DNA of 64,000 nt from Gautieria morchelliformis (taxonomy: Eukaryota; Basidiomycota; Agaricomycetes; Gomphales; Gomphaceae). Under the pieces are notes generated by a model that saw only the letters and a list, made by a program, of their open reading frames with translations, was not told the DNA's origin and ran no database searches. Below are positions 33,970 through 43,637 of the stretch, in pieces. The first letter of the stretch is position 1, and every line of letters begins with the position of its first letter. The position numbers were made by a program, and so were the translations under genes. The stretch spans positions 298,835 to 362,834 of the forward strand of contig WHVA01000047.1 in the NCBI GenBank assembly GCA_015179125.1, given 5' to 3'.

Positions 33970-34421
33970 GCCTGAGGCTTGGAGCTAGCCAGGTGCGTTC
34001 AGTTGCGCCGTCATCGCACGGCAGCCATAAGTGCATGGGTGCTGCTGTTGCACCATGGCGCCGGGGACCTGTACACCTGCAGCCTGTGCTTCAGCTTCGA
34101 CGGGAAGCTCCTCGCCACAACGGTGGAAGATAAACAGATACGGGTGAGTGGTACGCGGCGCGGCGCGTCACTGGGCACTGACTTTGCTTTCGGCGCTGAC
34201 CTCCTTTGCCTTTTGTTTTCTGCGTTTTACCCGCGTCTCCCGCATACCCCGCCGGCGCAGGACGAGGCGGGCGCGACCTCCGTCGCGATCTCCTCGGACG
34301 GGCGGCTTTCCCGGCAGGCATGCTCGACACCATCGTGCGCCTGTGGGACGTGCAGTCGAGGCAGCCAAGCCCGGCCCGAGCCCGGAAGACACTACTTCAG
34401 GGGCTCTATTTACCAGTTTCT
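33970..34421 (+). pseudogene. Tup1-like WD40 fragment with intron
   Basis: Two exon-like pieces resemble the WD40 propeller of the corepressor Tup1. The first is GDLYTCSLCFSFDGKLLATT then VEDKQIR, ending at a GTGAGT donor near 34143. After an AG near 34260 come DEAGATSVAISSDGRL and, in another frame, LDTIVRLWDVQS. The frameshift near 34305 and lack of the remaining repeats mark it as a broken fragment. Local GC is higher than the flanks. That an intron is retained argues for DNA-level duplication or capture rather than retrocopying. Confidence 0.55.
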
Positions 34422-34525
34422 CACACAGGTAAAGTATCCCTTTTTTGTCTTTCTTTCCGCACACACACTAACTTTGCCCATTTACAGTAGTTTCCTTTGT
34501 ACTCTATTCATAGGAATTTAAGACT

Positions 34526-35042
34526 ACGGATAGGTGGCCAAGACAGCTTGTTGAAGCCAGTTGCCGTTAATTACTTTTGTTGGTCATCCAACTGGTGTAC
34601 GTGTTGTAGTGATCAAGGTTGGTTTGGACCTTTGTAAGGTTTCCCTAGAAACAACGAGGTCAGAGTATAGCACTGATCAATTGAAAGGACCTTACCAATC
34701 TTCTGCGTCTGCTATTGTCGCACGCAGGGTCACCAAGAGCTTCCCCAAAGCATGTGCACCACTTCTAACCCAATCTTGTGGGAGGGTCTCCACAGGTAGG
34801 GCATGGTATAATGGGATTATTCGGTTCTGGAGGCGATCAAGATGGAAGTGGATGCGTAATGGATCGAGGTCATCCTGGTGAAGCAGCTGCAGAGAACTAT
34901 TATAAGAGTCTGAGATAGGTCTATAGGCCTGATCCACATCATTGTTTGGTGGCCCAGGGCCATGGAGACCTGGGAATGTCGCTGGCAGCTCGATGGACAT
35001 AGTTACGCTCTGAGTCATCGGACTTTCAATTGCATTTTTCAC
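34526..35042 (-). pseudogene. N-terminal fragment of an Agaricomycete integrase-core-type ORF
   Basis: Exon 1 (35042-34696) reads IELPATFPGLHGPGPPNNDVD, IPLYHALPVETLPQDWV, then LGKLLVTLRATIADAEDW with donor GTAAGG. Exon 2 (from 34644) reads ETLQRSKPTLITTTRTPVG, a TGA at 34584-34586 where G-R-P is expected, then TKVINGNWLQQAVLATYP. This resembles the N-terminal region (including a 'GRP' helix-turn-helix lead-in) of mobile-element-like integrase-core genes frequent in mushrooms. The catalytic region is missing, and the assignment is from memory of the pattern. Confidence 0.42.
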
Positions 35043-35052
35043 TCCGCCACCA

Positions 35053-36040
35053 ATGCACCTGGGTCCAACTCACCATGAAAGGTTCTACTGGCATGACGGC
35101 TCCACCATTTTTCTGGTATGCATTTATAGTTATATATTCCATCCAGCTAACCACTATCCTTCTAGGTTGATAATACACTTTATAAACTCCATATGTCCCT
35201 TCTTGAACCTCATTCTATCGTACTAAGAGATATGTTCACAATGCCAGCCACTGCTAGCGGCAGCGATGAGTCAGTCCAGGAAGGGATAGTGATGAGCGGC
35301 CCATAAAGATTGGAGCTCCATTTACTGTGAGGAAATTAGACAATCTCCTCATATGGTTTCATCGGTGAGTGTTCTAGTCAATTTCTATTCTTGAATACTG
35401 TGTCTAACCAACAAATGTAGTGTTGATTTGACAGTTCTTGATGTGTCAGCGCTCACTGACATATTAGAGCTGGCTTTGTTCCTCCAATGGGACACTGCAC
35501 GGCACTTTGCGATCCAAGCATTAAAGGACAGCAGTCTGACAGCTTCGCATTGGCTATCTTTAGCCATTAGTTACAGGATTCCTGACTGGATTGAGCCGGC
35601 CTTCAAAGATTTAATGGATACACTGCCCCAAACCTTTACTACCGAGGATTCGATGCTACTCGGACAACACATCATGATGCTTATTATGACGATGCAGGCT
35701 GCTATTCGTCATCACTGACTCCTTGTGGCATACAACCCGCTGAAACTACGACATCATGACGTTGCCTGCGTGAAGCCGTCAGCCACCTGCCAGTGTAACT
35801 GGGAGACTGTCTGGTGGGATGGGTTAGCTTGCCATTATCTCCATCCAGATTTCCCGAGCTCACCGCAAGACACCCTTCTCAAACTGGAAAAGACTGCTGT
35901 CACATGTTACGATGGAATGTCGGTTGCGAGGGATTGAAACCCTTAAGGAGCAACGCGTGTTCGAGATGGAGGACGATATAAAGGCAGCAACCCTTAAGAA
36001 GGTTAAGGCTCTCGAGGGAACTGTGGTTAGAGTCAACTGA
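35053..36040 (+). pseudogene. BTB/POZ-domain protein, decayed
   Basis: Proposed start ATG 35053 (MHLGPTHHERFYWHDGSTIF). A 50-nt intron (35116-35165) is followed by VDNTLYKLHMSLLEPHSIVL, the basidiomycete BTB signature. Then come ERPIKIGAPFTVRKLDNLL, after another intron VLDVSALTDILELALFLQW and WLSLAISYRIPDWIEPAFKD, then WETVWWDGLACHYLHPDF. The C-terminus reads GIETLKEQRVFEMEDDI and ends at 36040. Frames break near 35275 and near 35895,and TGA at 35716-35718 replaces an expected CGA. Family members are common in mushrooms and of unknown role. Confidence 0.7.
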
Positions 36041-37065
36041 ACTTGACTGTGATGAGCCGTTGTTTCTTGATAAATCCTAGCACCACCAACGTCTTGATAA
36101 TTCAATGAACTAGTACTCAAACAATATTGCACGCGAGATATATTGAGGTATCGTGTACAAAAGTAAATTTGCTGTTGCGCACGCATGTGCGCACAACTTG
36201 GATATTATTCAGTACTGCGCGAGCAGTGAAATACCTTAAATGGTGCATGGGGTCAAGACCTTTTGTGCAAACTGACTGTCATAAGGACAAAGGGTTAGAA
36301 TTAGGTGAAACGGAAAATATACGCTTCGGCACCAGGGGACGTTGACATTGATGCACAATTGGGGTGTACGTGATGTGTGAGGCGGACACTCACACTGCTA
36401 TAGTGGCGTCCCCTCCATTTCTTGGGATTGTGGGAGCCGCAGTACAGCGCGTTGCGTCGGGTGCACTTGCTGTCATGCCTATGTAGGGTGCTATGCTGCT
36501 CCTCTCGACAGGATGGCCCAACTTTGGTGCGGCGGTGCTGTATATAGTCACTGGGAGTGATCCCCGTGGCTCCCGTGAGCTTGGTACAGGGAGCAGTGAG
36601 GGTGATGTGGTGTATGGTTACGGTGCGGAAGGCAGTATATAACGATCCCCCGGGAGCCAGAAAGGTCGAGGATACGTGGATAGGATGTGGTTTCAGTACT
36701 TCATACTGGGATGCACACCATCATTCTGCGAGCTTCGGGTGGACTGGATCAGCAGTGGTATGCGCATGGACGTGTATATATGTGCCCAATGTCCACAAAC
36801 CAACCGTACCCCTGCATGCTGGCTGCTGTGTTTGTCTGTGCATGGTAAGTACAGCGAGGGCCTGCAAAATGCAGGGGTGCATGCTGCTTCGGAGTACAGA
36901 GATTTTTCACGGTCGTGTGATGGCAGAAGACGATCGGAATAAGAGGGCCCTTCCAGGAATGAGGCAAATATACGATGTGAACGTATATCCGCGAAGCAGG
37001 AACGTCTACCGAAGGATGTAATCGCATGAATGTACACCGTAATGCTGCTAACTATGAACACCCCC
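36041..37065. other. Gene-free stretch
   Basis: About 1 kb upstream of the first long-TIR element. The longest plus frame (36557-37021) is Cys-rich but has no recognisable motif or splice structure. I see nothing I can name. Confidence 0.35.
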
Positions 37066-37260
37066 CAGGACTATGGCAGTCGGTTCACAAATATTATCCC
37101 GTGCCCGCGCCAAAGCGAAAAATTCTCATTTGCGCGGCATTGCATTTTGCGCGCATGCGCAATTCACCGCAAAGTGTTCCTGCGCGTGCTGGTGCTTTCT
37201 GGCACAGTCACGTGACCTGGCCTCGTCTTAAATCATGATTTGCTAGCCTTTGAAGGCATG

Positions 37261-37760
37261 GAATTTTTTTTTTTTTGGCTAGTATGATGGATGGGACCCT
37301 TAGAAATTATTCTAGGTAGATTTTCTGGCCCTACATAAGATTCTGATCATCATTATTTTCAACATTCAAGTCGTCGATCGGTTGTAACTCCGCAGGATGA
37401 ATCACCCTTTCCCAGGCTGAGGTACGGTGAACTCCGGAGGTCATGTGATGTGTCTACAACCACCCATGTTGTGTAAGCATTTCCCAGGCTGAGTTACGGT
37501 GAAAGCCGAATAGAAGTCTGAACAAACTCAGTGTGGGAAATACTTACACAACATGGGTGGTTGTAGACGCATCACATGACCTCCAGAGTTCACCGTACCT
37601 CAGCCTGGGAAAGGGTGATTCATCCTGCAGAGTTACAACTGATCGACGACTCGAATGTTGAAAATAATGATGATCAGAATCTTATGTAGGGCCAGAAAAT
37701 CTACCTAGAATAATTTCTAAGGGTCCCATCCATCATACTAGCCAAAAAAAATAAAATTCC
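37261..37760. repeat. Large palindromic (foldback) module, copy 1
   Basis: Arms of about 210 bp, from 'ttttttggctagtatgatgg' to its complement 'ccatcatactagccaaaaaa', with a ~70-bp centre. 'tttcccaggctgag' occurs four times in alternating orientation. The right TIR of the same element lacks it, so it was added to one arm. Confidence 0.85.
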
Positions 37761-38029
37761 ATGCCTATGGAAAGCCGGACTGACCAGCTTCATTTTTAGC
37801 TGCCGCACCACTGTCTCGGCCGTGATTTATCAGCGGATGGGTCGGTATGAACCCTTAGACCCCAAAGACAGCTGTCTCGGAGGAGTATGCTCAAGAGTAA
37901 TACTCACCGGCTAGATATCTATGGAACTCCAAAGACTCCTCGATAGGGCGACCCGCGAGTGGCCGAGCCCCTTTGGTGGCAGACTGATGGTAGACTTGAC
38001 AATCATCACGTTCACCGTTCGTGTGTGCG

Positions 38030-38330
38030 GTTCCCGTGCACCGTACGTGCATACGGCGGACGATGGACGTGAACCGTACGTGGATACTGCGACGGTGCAC
38101 GTGTGCCTACGGCAGACAGTGCACGTGAACCGCATCATGTGCAGAGGGCGGATGGTTCACCTGCACTGTTCGTGCATGCGGTTCCCATGCACTGTACGTG
38201 GATACGGCGGTTCCCGTGCACCGTACGTGCATACGGCGGACGGTGGACGTGAACCGTACGTGGAGAGGGCGGACAGTGGACGTGAACCGTACATGGAGAG
38301 GGCGTACGGTTCAAGTGCACCATACATCGG
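38030..38330. repeat. Minisatellite built of short palindromes
   Basis: Irregular repeats of 'gtgcaccgtacgtgcatacggcgg' and 'ggacgtgaaccgtacgtgga' type, rich in ACGT/GTAC palindromes. An open frame crosses it but looks accidental. Confidence 0.75.
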
Positions 38331-38334
38331 TAGG

Positions 38335-38664
38335 GCGCACGAAGGCTTCTTGGGGACCACACCCGAAGAGATCCAGGAGGCAGTCAATGTGAACGTCGCT
38401 GGCGCGTTTGCTTTCGGGAGGGAGACCATTTTGGGTTTCAAAGACTTTCCGTGAGTGATTATTGATCATTGCCTAGTATATACTTCTCATTTGTCAGCTG
38501 TAAACCGACTCACATCTGCTGGAAAGCGAGGCACGCTCCTTTTCACGGGTGCAACTGAGAAGGAAGAAGACGACTTCCTGCTTGCTGTGGGAAGGTTTGG
38601 TATTCACGCTCAGTCCCAGAGTTTGAGCAAAGTATTCAGGAAGCAGGATATCCATTCATTCTGA
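38335..38664 (+). pseudogene. Short-chain dehydrogenase/reductase fragment inside TIR element 1
   Basis: Reads GFLGTTPEEIQEAVNVNVAG then FAFGRETILGF. An intron follows (38451-38497, GTGAGT...GTCAG), then GKRGTLLFTGAT and, after a short divergent patch, FGIHAQSQSLSKVF and QDIHSF, stop 38664. These are the central beta strands and helices of NAD(P)-dependent SDR enzymes (N-x-x-G-A-F; G-x-x-x-F-T-G-A-T; A-x-x-Q-S-L). The N-terminal Rossmann glycine motif is missing and the catalytic Y-x3-K helix is degenerate, so this is a captured, non-functional piece. Confidence 0.7.
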
Positions 38665-38713
38665 TTCTGTTGTCCCCATTTATTTTCGTGTGCTACTACA
38701 GATAAATGTGAAC

Positions 38714-39050
38714 ATGTGCCACTCTGCTATAAGCCACGACAAAAAGCATCGCTAAGTGAAATTAAAATGTACGCAAGTGGATTTAAAACAGTACGTTAAG
38801 TGAAATCAAAACTGTAGCCTCAGAGCCCTTTAAAGAAGACACTGGTGTAGATCTGCAGTAGTACATGACCAGGGATTTTTTTTACTGCACACTGAATTTC
38901 ACTTAGCCATATTTTTTGTGATGGCTTATAATGCAACAGGACCTGTTATTATTTTTTTTTTCTGTTTTCACTGTACAGTTTTAATTTCACTTAGCATACA
39001 GTTTTAACTTCACTTAGCAATGTTTTTTGTCATGGCCTATAATGGAGTAG
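38714..39050. mobile_element. MITE nested in TIR element 1
   Basis: Inverted ends TGCCACTCTGCTATAAGCCA and complement TGCTACTCCATTATAGGCCA, each followed by ACRACAAAAAGCAT-like and repeated 'cacttagc' motifs. They are flanked by CATG on both sides; because CATG is palindromic it may be TSD or TIR. About 340 bp, AT-rich, no ORF. Confidence 0.65.
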
Positions 39051-39879
39051 CACATGATCAAATTTTGATTCACCGTACACCTTTATTTCACCTCAAGACT
39101 GTGATTATTATGATGTCTGGAGTCTAAGGGTTCATGCCGACCCATCCGCTGATAAATCGTGACCGACACAGTGGTGCGGCGGCTAAAAATGAATCTGGAC
39201 AGTCTGGCTTTCCATACATGCCTTCAAAGGCTAGCAAATCATGATTTGAGATGAGGCCAGGTCACGTGACTGTGCCAGACAGCACCAGCACGCGTGGGAT
39301 CACTTTGCAGTGAATTGCGCGTACATGCAAAATGCAATGCCGCGCAAACGGGAATTTGTCGCTTTGGCGTGGGCGCGGGATAATATTTGTGCAAACCGAC
39401 CGCCATACAGGACACGCTCCGCGAGTCGACACGGTGGCATCTGCCTTTCTCGAACTTGGAGCGGACACTAATTCATATACTTACTCCACCAGCACAGCTG
39501 TCGAGCGCCCGAGCTCACGCATACCCCGTACGCCGGTGGGCAGCGTTATCTCGGGCGACGAGAAAGGGCTTGAGAGCAAAACTTGGTGTTTTGCTCTCAT
39601 GAAATGCATCTGACTCCGAGTGAGAACAGTGCATGTTCAAATATCGTCGCTCTTCAACTTGGGTGTGAAATCCATGTCAATGCCAGTGCACTATGACGGT
39701 CGGTTTGCACAAAAAGTACTTACACCACACGCCATTCAAGGTATTTCACTCTTCGCGCATGACTGCATTTTGTGCATGCGCGCGATCCACCGCAGCCTGT
39801 TCCCGCACGTGGTGGTGCTATCTGGCAAAGTCACATGACTTTACCGCCTCTTAAATAATGATTTGCTAGCATTTGCATG

Positions 39880-40287
39880 CATGGAATTTTAAATTTTTTG
39901 GCTAGTATGATGGATGGGACCCTTACAAATGATTCTATGAAAATTTTATGGCTCTACATAAGATTCTGGTCATCCTTATTTTCAACATTCGAGGCGCCGA
40001 TCGCATGTAACTCCAAAAGATGAGTAACACTTTCCCAGGCTGACCGTCGGTGAACTCCGGTGTACCTACATGCACCCATCCATTGTCAATATTTCCCAGG
40101 CTGAGTTACGAAGGAACTCAGCCTGGGAAATACTTACACAGCATGGGTGGTTGTAGACGCATCACATGACCGCCTGAGTTCACCGACGGTCAGCCTGGGA
40201 AAGTGTTACTCATCTTTCGGAGTTACATGCGATCGGCGCCTCGAATGTTGAAAATAAGGATGACCAGAATCTTATGTAGAGCCATAA
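39880..40287. repeat. Palindromic module, copy 2 (right arm truncated)
   Basis: Left arm from 'ttttttggctagtatgatgg' and right arm ending at 'gtagagccataaaa', where the LINE 3' end begins. The core again has alternating 'tttcccaggctga' blocks. It occupies the corresponding place in the left TIR of element 2 as copy 1 does in element 1. Confidence 0.8.
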
Positions 40288-40753
40288 AAGCAGAAAAGAG
40301 AATATACCAAAAGGTTGGAAGAATGTATAAGGGGGGGTGTGCGCCCCGCAGATGCACCTGACCCCTGGCGGGGCTGGAGACACGGTTCTAAACCTGTCGC
40401 GCTTTAGAAGATGTGTTGCATCTCCGGATCTATGTCTCTTGCCATGGAGGGATCCTGCCGCTGGTCCCCCAGCAGTGGCCAAAACTCCCCGCATCTCCAG
40501 TGCATGTGTTCTGCAGGAGCGCCTATCTAGAAAACGAGGGCAAGCGGCAGCAGAGTGAATAACAGAAAGGATGAGGAATAACAGTAGGACAGGGGTGCAT
40601 AAAAATTGGCCGGGGGTACTAGAGGGCCAATCCCTCTGGGTGGAAGCTCGGCAGGAATCGAGAGCCGAGTCTAGAGGTGGATGCTACAGCAGAAGGTCAA
40701 AATCAGTACAGTGCAAAGAACAGTAGCAGGTGAAGATGGCTTAGTGTGAGAGG

Positions 40754-41210
40754 CTAGTCTTGCGGCACAATGTCTTTATACTTTTCAAAACGTCTGGTGT
40801 CCTGAATGAAGCGTAGAGTCGCGGCTATTGTCTTCGGGTCCCCCAGCAGCTGGGGGATGGAGTGGGCAGCTTTGCCTGCCTTACGTCTGAGCTGCTCGCG
40901 CTGGGCTGCATATCTGTGGCAGTGCTTGAGATAGTGCACCACTGTCTCGGGCTGACGGCAGCACTTGCAGAGGGCAGTGTCAACTGCCTTGATCTTCTTG
41001 AGGAAGTGGTTGAGGGACACGTGTCCGGTGCGCAACTGGACAATGATGCTTGTGGCATGGCGCGGCAGGGAGCTGAGCATGTTGTAAGTTCTCCAGTTGG
41101 GCAGCGTCTTGTCAACTCTAGACATTTTCTGGAAGCGGGGTGACTCGGACCATATCTTACGCCAACGCTGGATGATGGAGCCCTTATGACCTGCTTTGAG
41201 GGCTGCGATG
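40754..41210 (-). pseudogene. LINE ORF2, C-terminal region with zinc motif
   Basis: The frame reads QPSIAALKAGHKGSIIQRW, ESPRFQKMSRVDKTLPNWR, LRTGHVSLNHFLKKI and the C-terminal zinc motif CKCCRQPETVVHYLKHCHRY, ending KYKDIVPQD at 40754. This is the tail after RNase H in Tad/I-type LINEs. It starts abruptly at the junction with gypsy C sequence. Confidence 0.85.
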
Positions 41211-42763
41211 CTTGGCTGGGCATCGACTCATCAGTACCTTCCGAGTCTGCCAATTGATCTCTGGGTTGTGCTCCTGAAGCCAGGTAAATCTGAGGATGAG
41301 GTCTTGCTTCCCCAGGCTGGTGACTGCAAAGGAAGTACGTTCTGAGTGTCCATCGTAGCGGAGAATTGTGTCTACTATCTCTGTGATGAACCCTGCCTCA
41401 TTGGGGCTTCCATCCACATTGAACACCAGGATTGCATGTTGCAACTTCCGCGTGGTCAGTCAGTTCCATTCCACATAGTCCTGGTCCATAAACTGACCAG
41501 TGGCACCGCAATCAACAAGGGCGGGTCCGGATTTGACTTCCGCTGTATCTGTCGTCTGGATCTCCACCTTAATGACTAGTGACTTGGGGTCAGGGGTGGC
41601 AGCAACAACATAGCGCTTCGGTGTGAGCTGCTCATTTTTCGGACAGAACTGGTCGGAAAATGTTTTCTCGAAGGCGTCCCAGTCCCGAAAGTAGTTCCCC
41701 TTGCCCTTTGCTTCATGTCAGATCACCTTGTTTACAAAATGGGCTGCGTGATACGACTTGAAAAAAGACAATGCCCAGTGAATCCAAGCCTGGTCGTTCG
41801 GAAAGAGGTCTCCGACAATTACGAAGTAGATGCTGCATGTGTTGAAGAATGCACGTCCCTTCTCCCGATCACCATCAAAGTCCGCCGGAGTTGCGGGTTT
41901 GACCTTCCTCTCTTCCGCCAGTTCCGCTTTTCCGAAATCCGGCTCATCCAGCATTGCATTTCCACCACCTTGTGGAATATCTAACTTAGCCAAAATCGTT
42001 TGTAAGGCTGTTTCAATCGCGTCGGTCTTCATCTGGTTCCGCGTCAATTCCTCCTCCATATTCCGAAGGCGATCATCCGGATCCATGTCAGAAGGGGAAA
42101 TATGGGACGGGATTTCCAGGGTTGGGAGCTCAACGTAAGAAGAGGGGCTGTCGTATACCGTGTGCGCGGAAGAGGATGCGATCTCCGAGTCACTGTCTCC
42201 GATTCCGAACGCACCTATGGCGAATGCAACGCGCAGTATGACCGCCGGTCCTCTAGGGGAGAGACTTTTCTGCTGTAAGGGCAACCCTGGCTGGTTGTAG
42301 AGATCACACTACCACACAACTGACAAGGGGAAATCCAAAGTATGTATAAATGAACAGAGTATACAAGAGAGGGGATTCTCACCTGACAAGGGGAAATCCA
42401 AAGAGAAAAGTCTAAGGACCCCCAATGTCAGCGAGCCCATCTTATACTATGCTGCGCAGCCAGGGACAACACTTGGTGCCCACCATCAACCCTGCATCCT
42501 CCTGACCTCCCTGACCCATGATCGACCCTTGATGCCACCTATTACGCGAGTCGCTTGATTTCCAACACTGTTCCGAGAGTGGAAGTCGGAAATTGGAGTG
42601 GAACTGGCAAGGCGAACAGAACTGGTGGAAGTTCTCCCAGAAGCGGAATCATTTCCGAAAGCGGAGGCGGAGATGGAATCGGAACTGGAAGCGGAGTCGG
42701 AAATGGAGTCGGAACTGGGTGTGGTGTCGGAACTGGATATGGAAAACAGGGTGTCCCCTGACA
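41205..42763 (-). mobile_element. Gypsy C fragment (5' LTR, gag N-half, protease) inside the LINE
   Basis: A 490-bp LTR (42274-42763) is followed by gag N-terminus from 42284. A ~900-bp internal deletion joins gag (...KNEQLT) to the protease region (PKRYVVA..., ALVDCGATGQF). It ends at 'atgcccagccaag' near 41205, where LINE sequence resumes; an 8-bp microhomology (cagccaag) lies at that join. Compared with 60891-64000, CGA codons at 41718-41720 and 41460-41462 have become TGA. Confidence 0.9.
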
Positions 42764-43637
42764 GATCCAGCTGGTCCACCATTGTTGGGGTTGTTTCGTC
42801 AGGAAGGCCACGCTGTTGAAGTTCCTCCAGGAGCCTCTCCTTGAACGTTTTCCAGTCAACGTTGCGGAAGTTGCGGCCCGGGATGGTGTGGCATCTGTCA
42901 ATCGCAAGATCCAGAGTGGTGTGGATTGGGAGGTGGTCAGCTGATGGGATGCGATCGTCATGGGAGGTGGTGCATGAAAGAAGCCTGTGAGTGAGGTCGG
43001 CGTCACAGAAGACAAGATCAATGGTTGTCCAGGTACGGTGGCTGTCAGACTGGTATGTAGGTGTGCCTGGCGGCAACTGCAGTTCCATGTGTTGTTCCGC
43101 TAGCAGTTGCATTAGCAGCTCCGTGTTGCTGAGTCTGCAGCGCCGCGCATAGTTGGGTCCAGTCCAGAGTGGGTTGTGCTTGTTAAAGTCACCGGCCCAC
43201 AGTGCAGAGGACTCAGCGGGTGTTCGGTTGTTGGTAAGCCACTGGTGTAGGTGTACGAGTGCCTTGTCGGAGTCTGGGGGGTTGTAGATGTTGTAGATGT
43301 CTAAGTTGGTGTCGTTGTATGTAATGGAGAGTGCCGTTATCTGGTGTGAAACAATTTGAATCTGTCGGAAGGAGCTAGACGTCAGTTGCGTGGAAATAAG
43401 TGTTATAGAGCGAGGCAAATTATCGTTGTCGTTTTCGTCTTGCACCGGATACATTATATACCAGTGCAAAGTAGCCGGCGATAATCTTGTTCTCGGATAG
43501 ATGTAGGGTTCTTGGATTAGGAGTAGGTCCCAGTCCTTGGGGTCTGTGGTGTTGATTAGGGATAGGGTGACGTCTTTCGAGTGTTTGCAGTTTTGCTGCT
43601 TAATTCGTAAGTTCTTGATTTGGGTGGGTTCAGGCAT
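42764..43637 (-). pseudogene. LINE ORF2 N-terminus: APE-type endonuclease
   Basis: Start ATG 43637 (MPEPTQIKNLRIKQQNCKHS). Endonuclease motifs in order are QQN, LLLIQEPYIYP, SALWAGDFNKHNPLW, TTIDLVFCD and ADHLPIHTTLDL (SDHxPI motif with Ala for Ser). The enzyme nicks target DNA to prime reverse transcription. The frame enters the gypsy LTR after MVDQLDL at 42764. Its start codon overlaps the ORF1 stop (ATGCCTGA). Confidence 0.92.

Larger units (their letters stand above)
37072..39407. mobile_element. Long-TIR DNA element 1 (6-bp TSD) carrying an SDR gene fragment
   Basis: The ends are inverted copies (TATGGCAGTCGGTT at 37072; TATGGCGGTCGGTT on the complement at 39407) and remain similar for about 290 bp. 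They are flanked by the direct 6-bp duplication CAGGAC (37066-37071, 39408-39413). A 500-bp palindromic module sits in the left TIR (37261-37760). The interior holds a minisatellite, an intron-containing short-chain dehydrogenase fragment and a MITE. No transposase is present. I cannot assign a superfamily. Confidence 0.82.

Noticed and set aside
36557..37021. 154-aa Cys-rich plus ORF
   Set aside because: No motif, no plausible introns, an equally long antisense frame, and a position next to a transposon edge.
37921..38454. 177-aa ORF across the minisatellite
   Set aside because: Only the last third encodes a recognisable SDR piece; the rest is repeat-derived and not a protein family.
39547..39600. 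11-bp hairpin (gagagcaaaac...gttttgctctc) as a terminator
   Set aside because: Intrinsic terminators are not expected in a basidiomycete, and no gene ends there.
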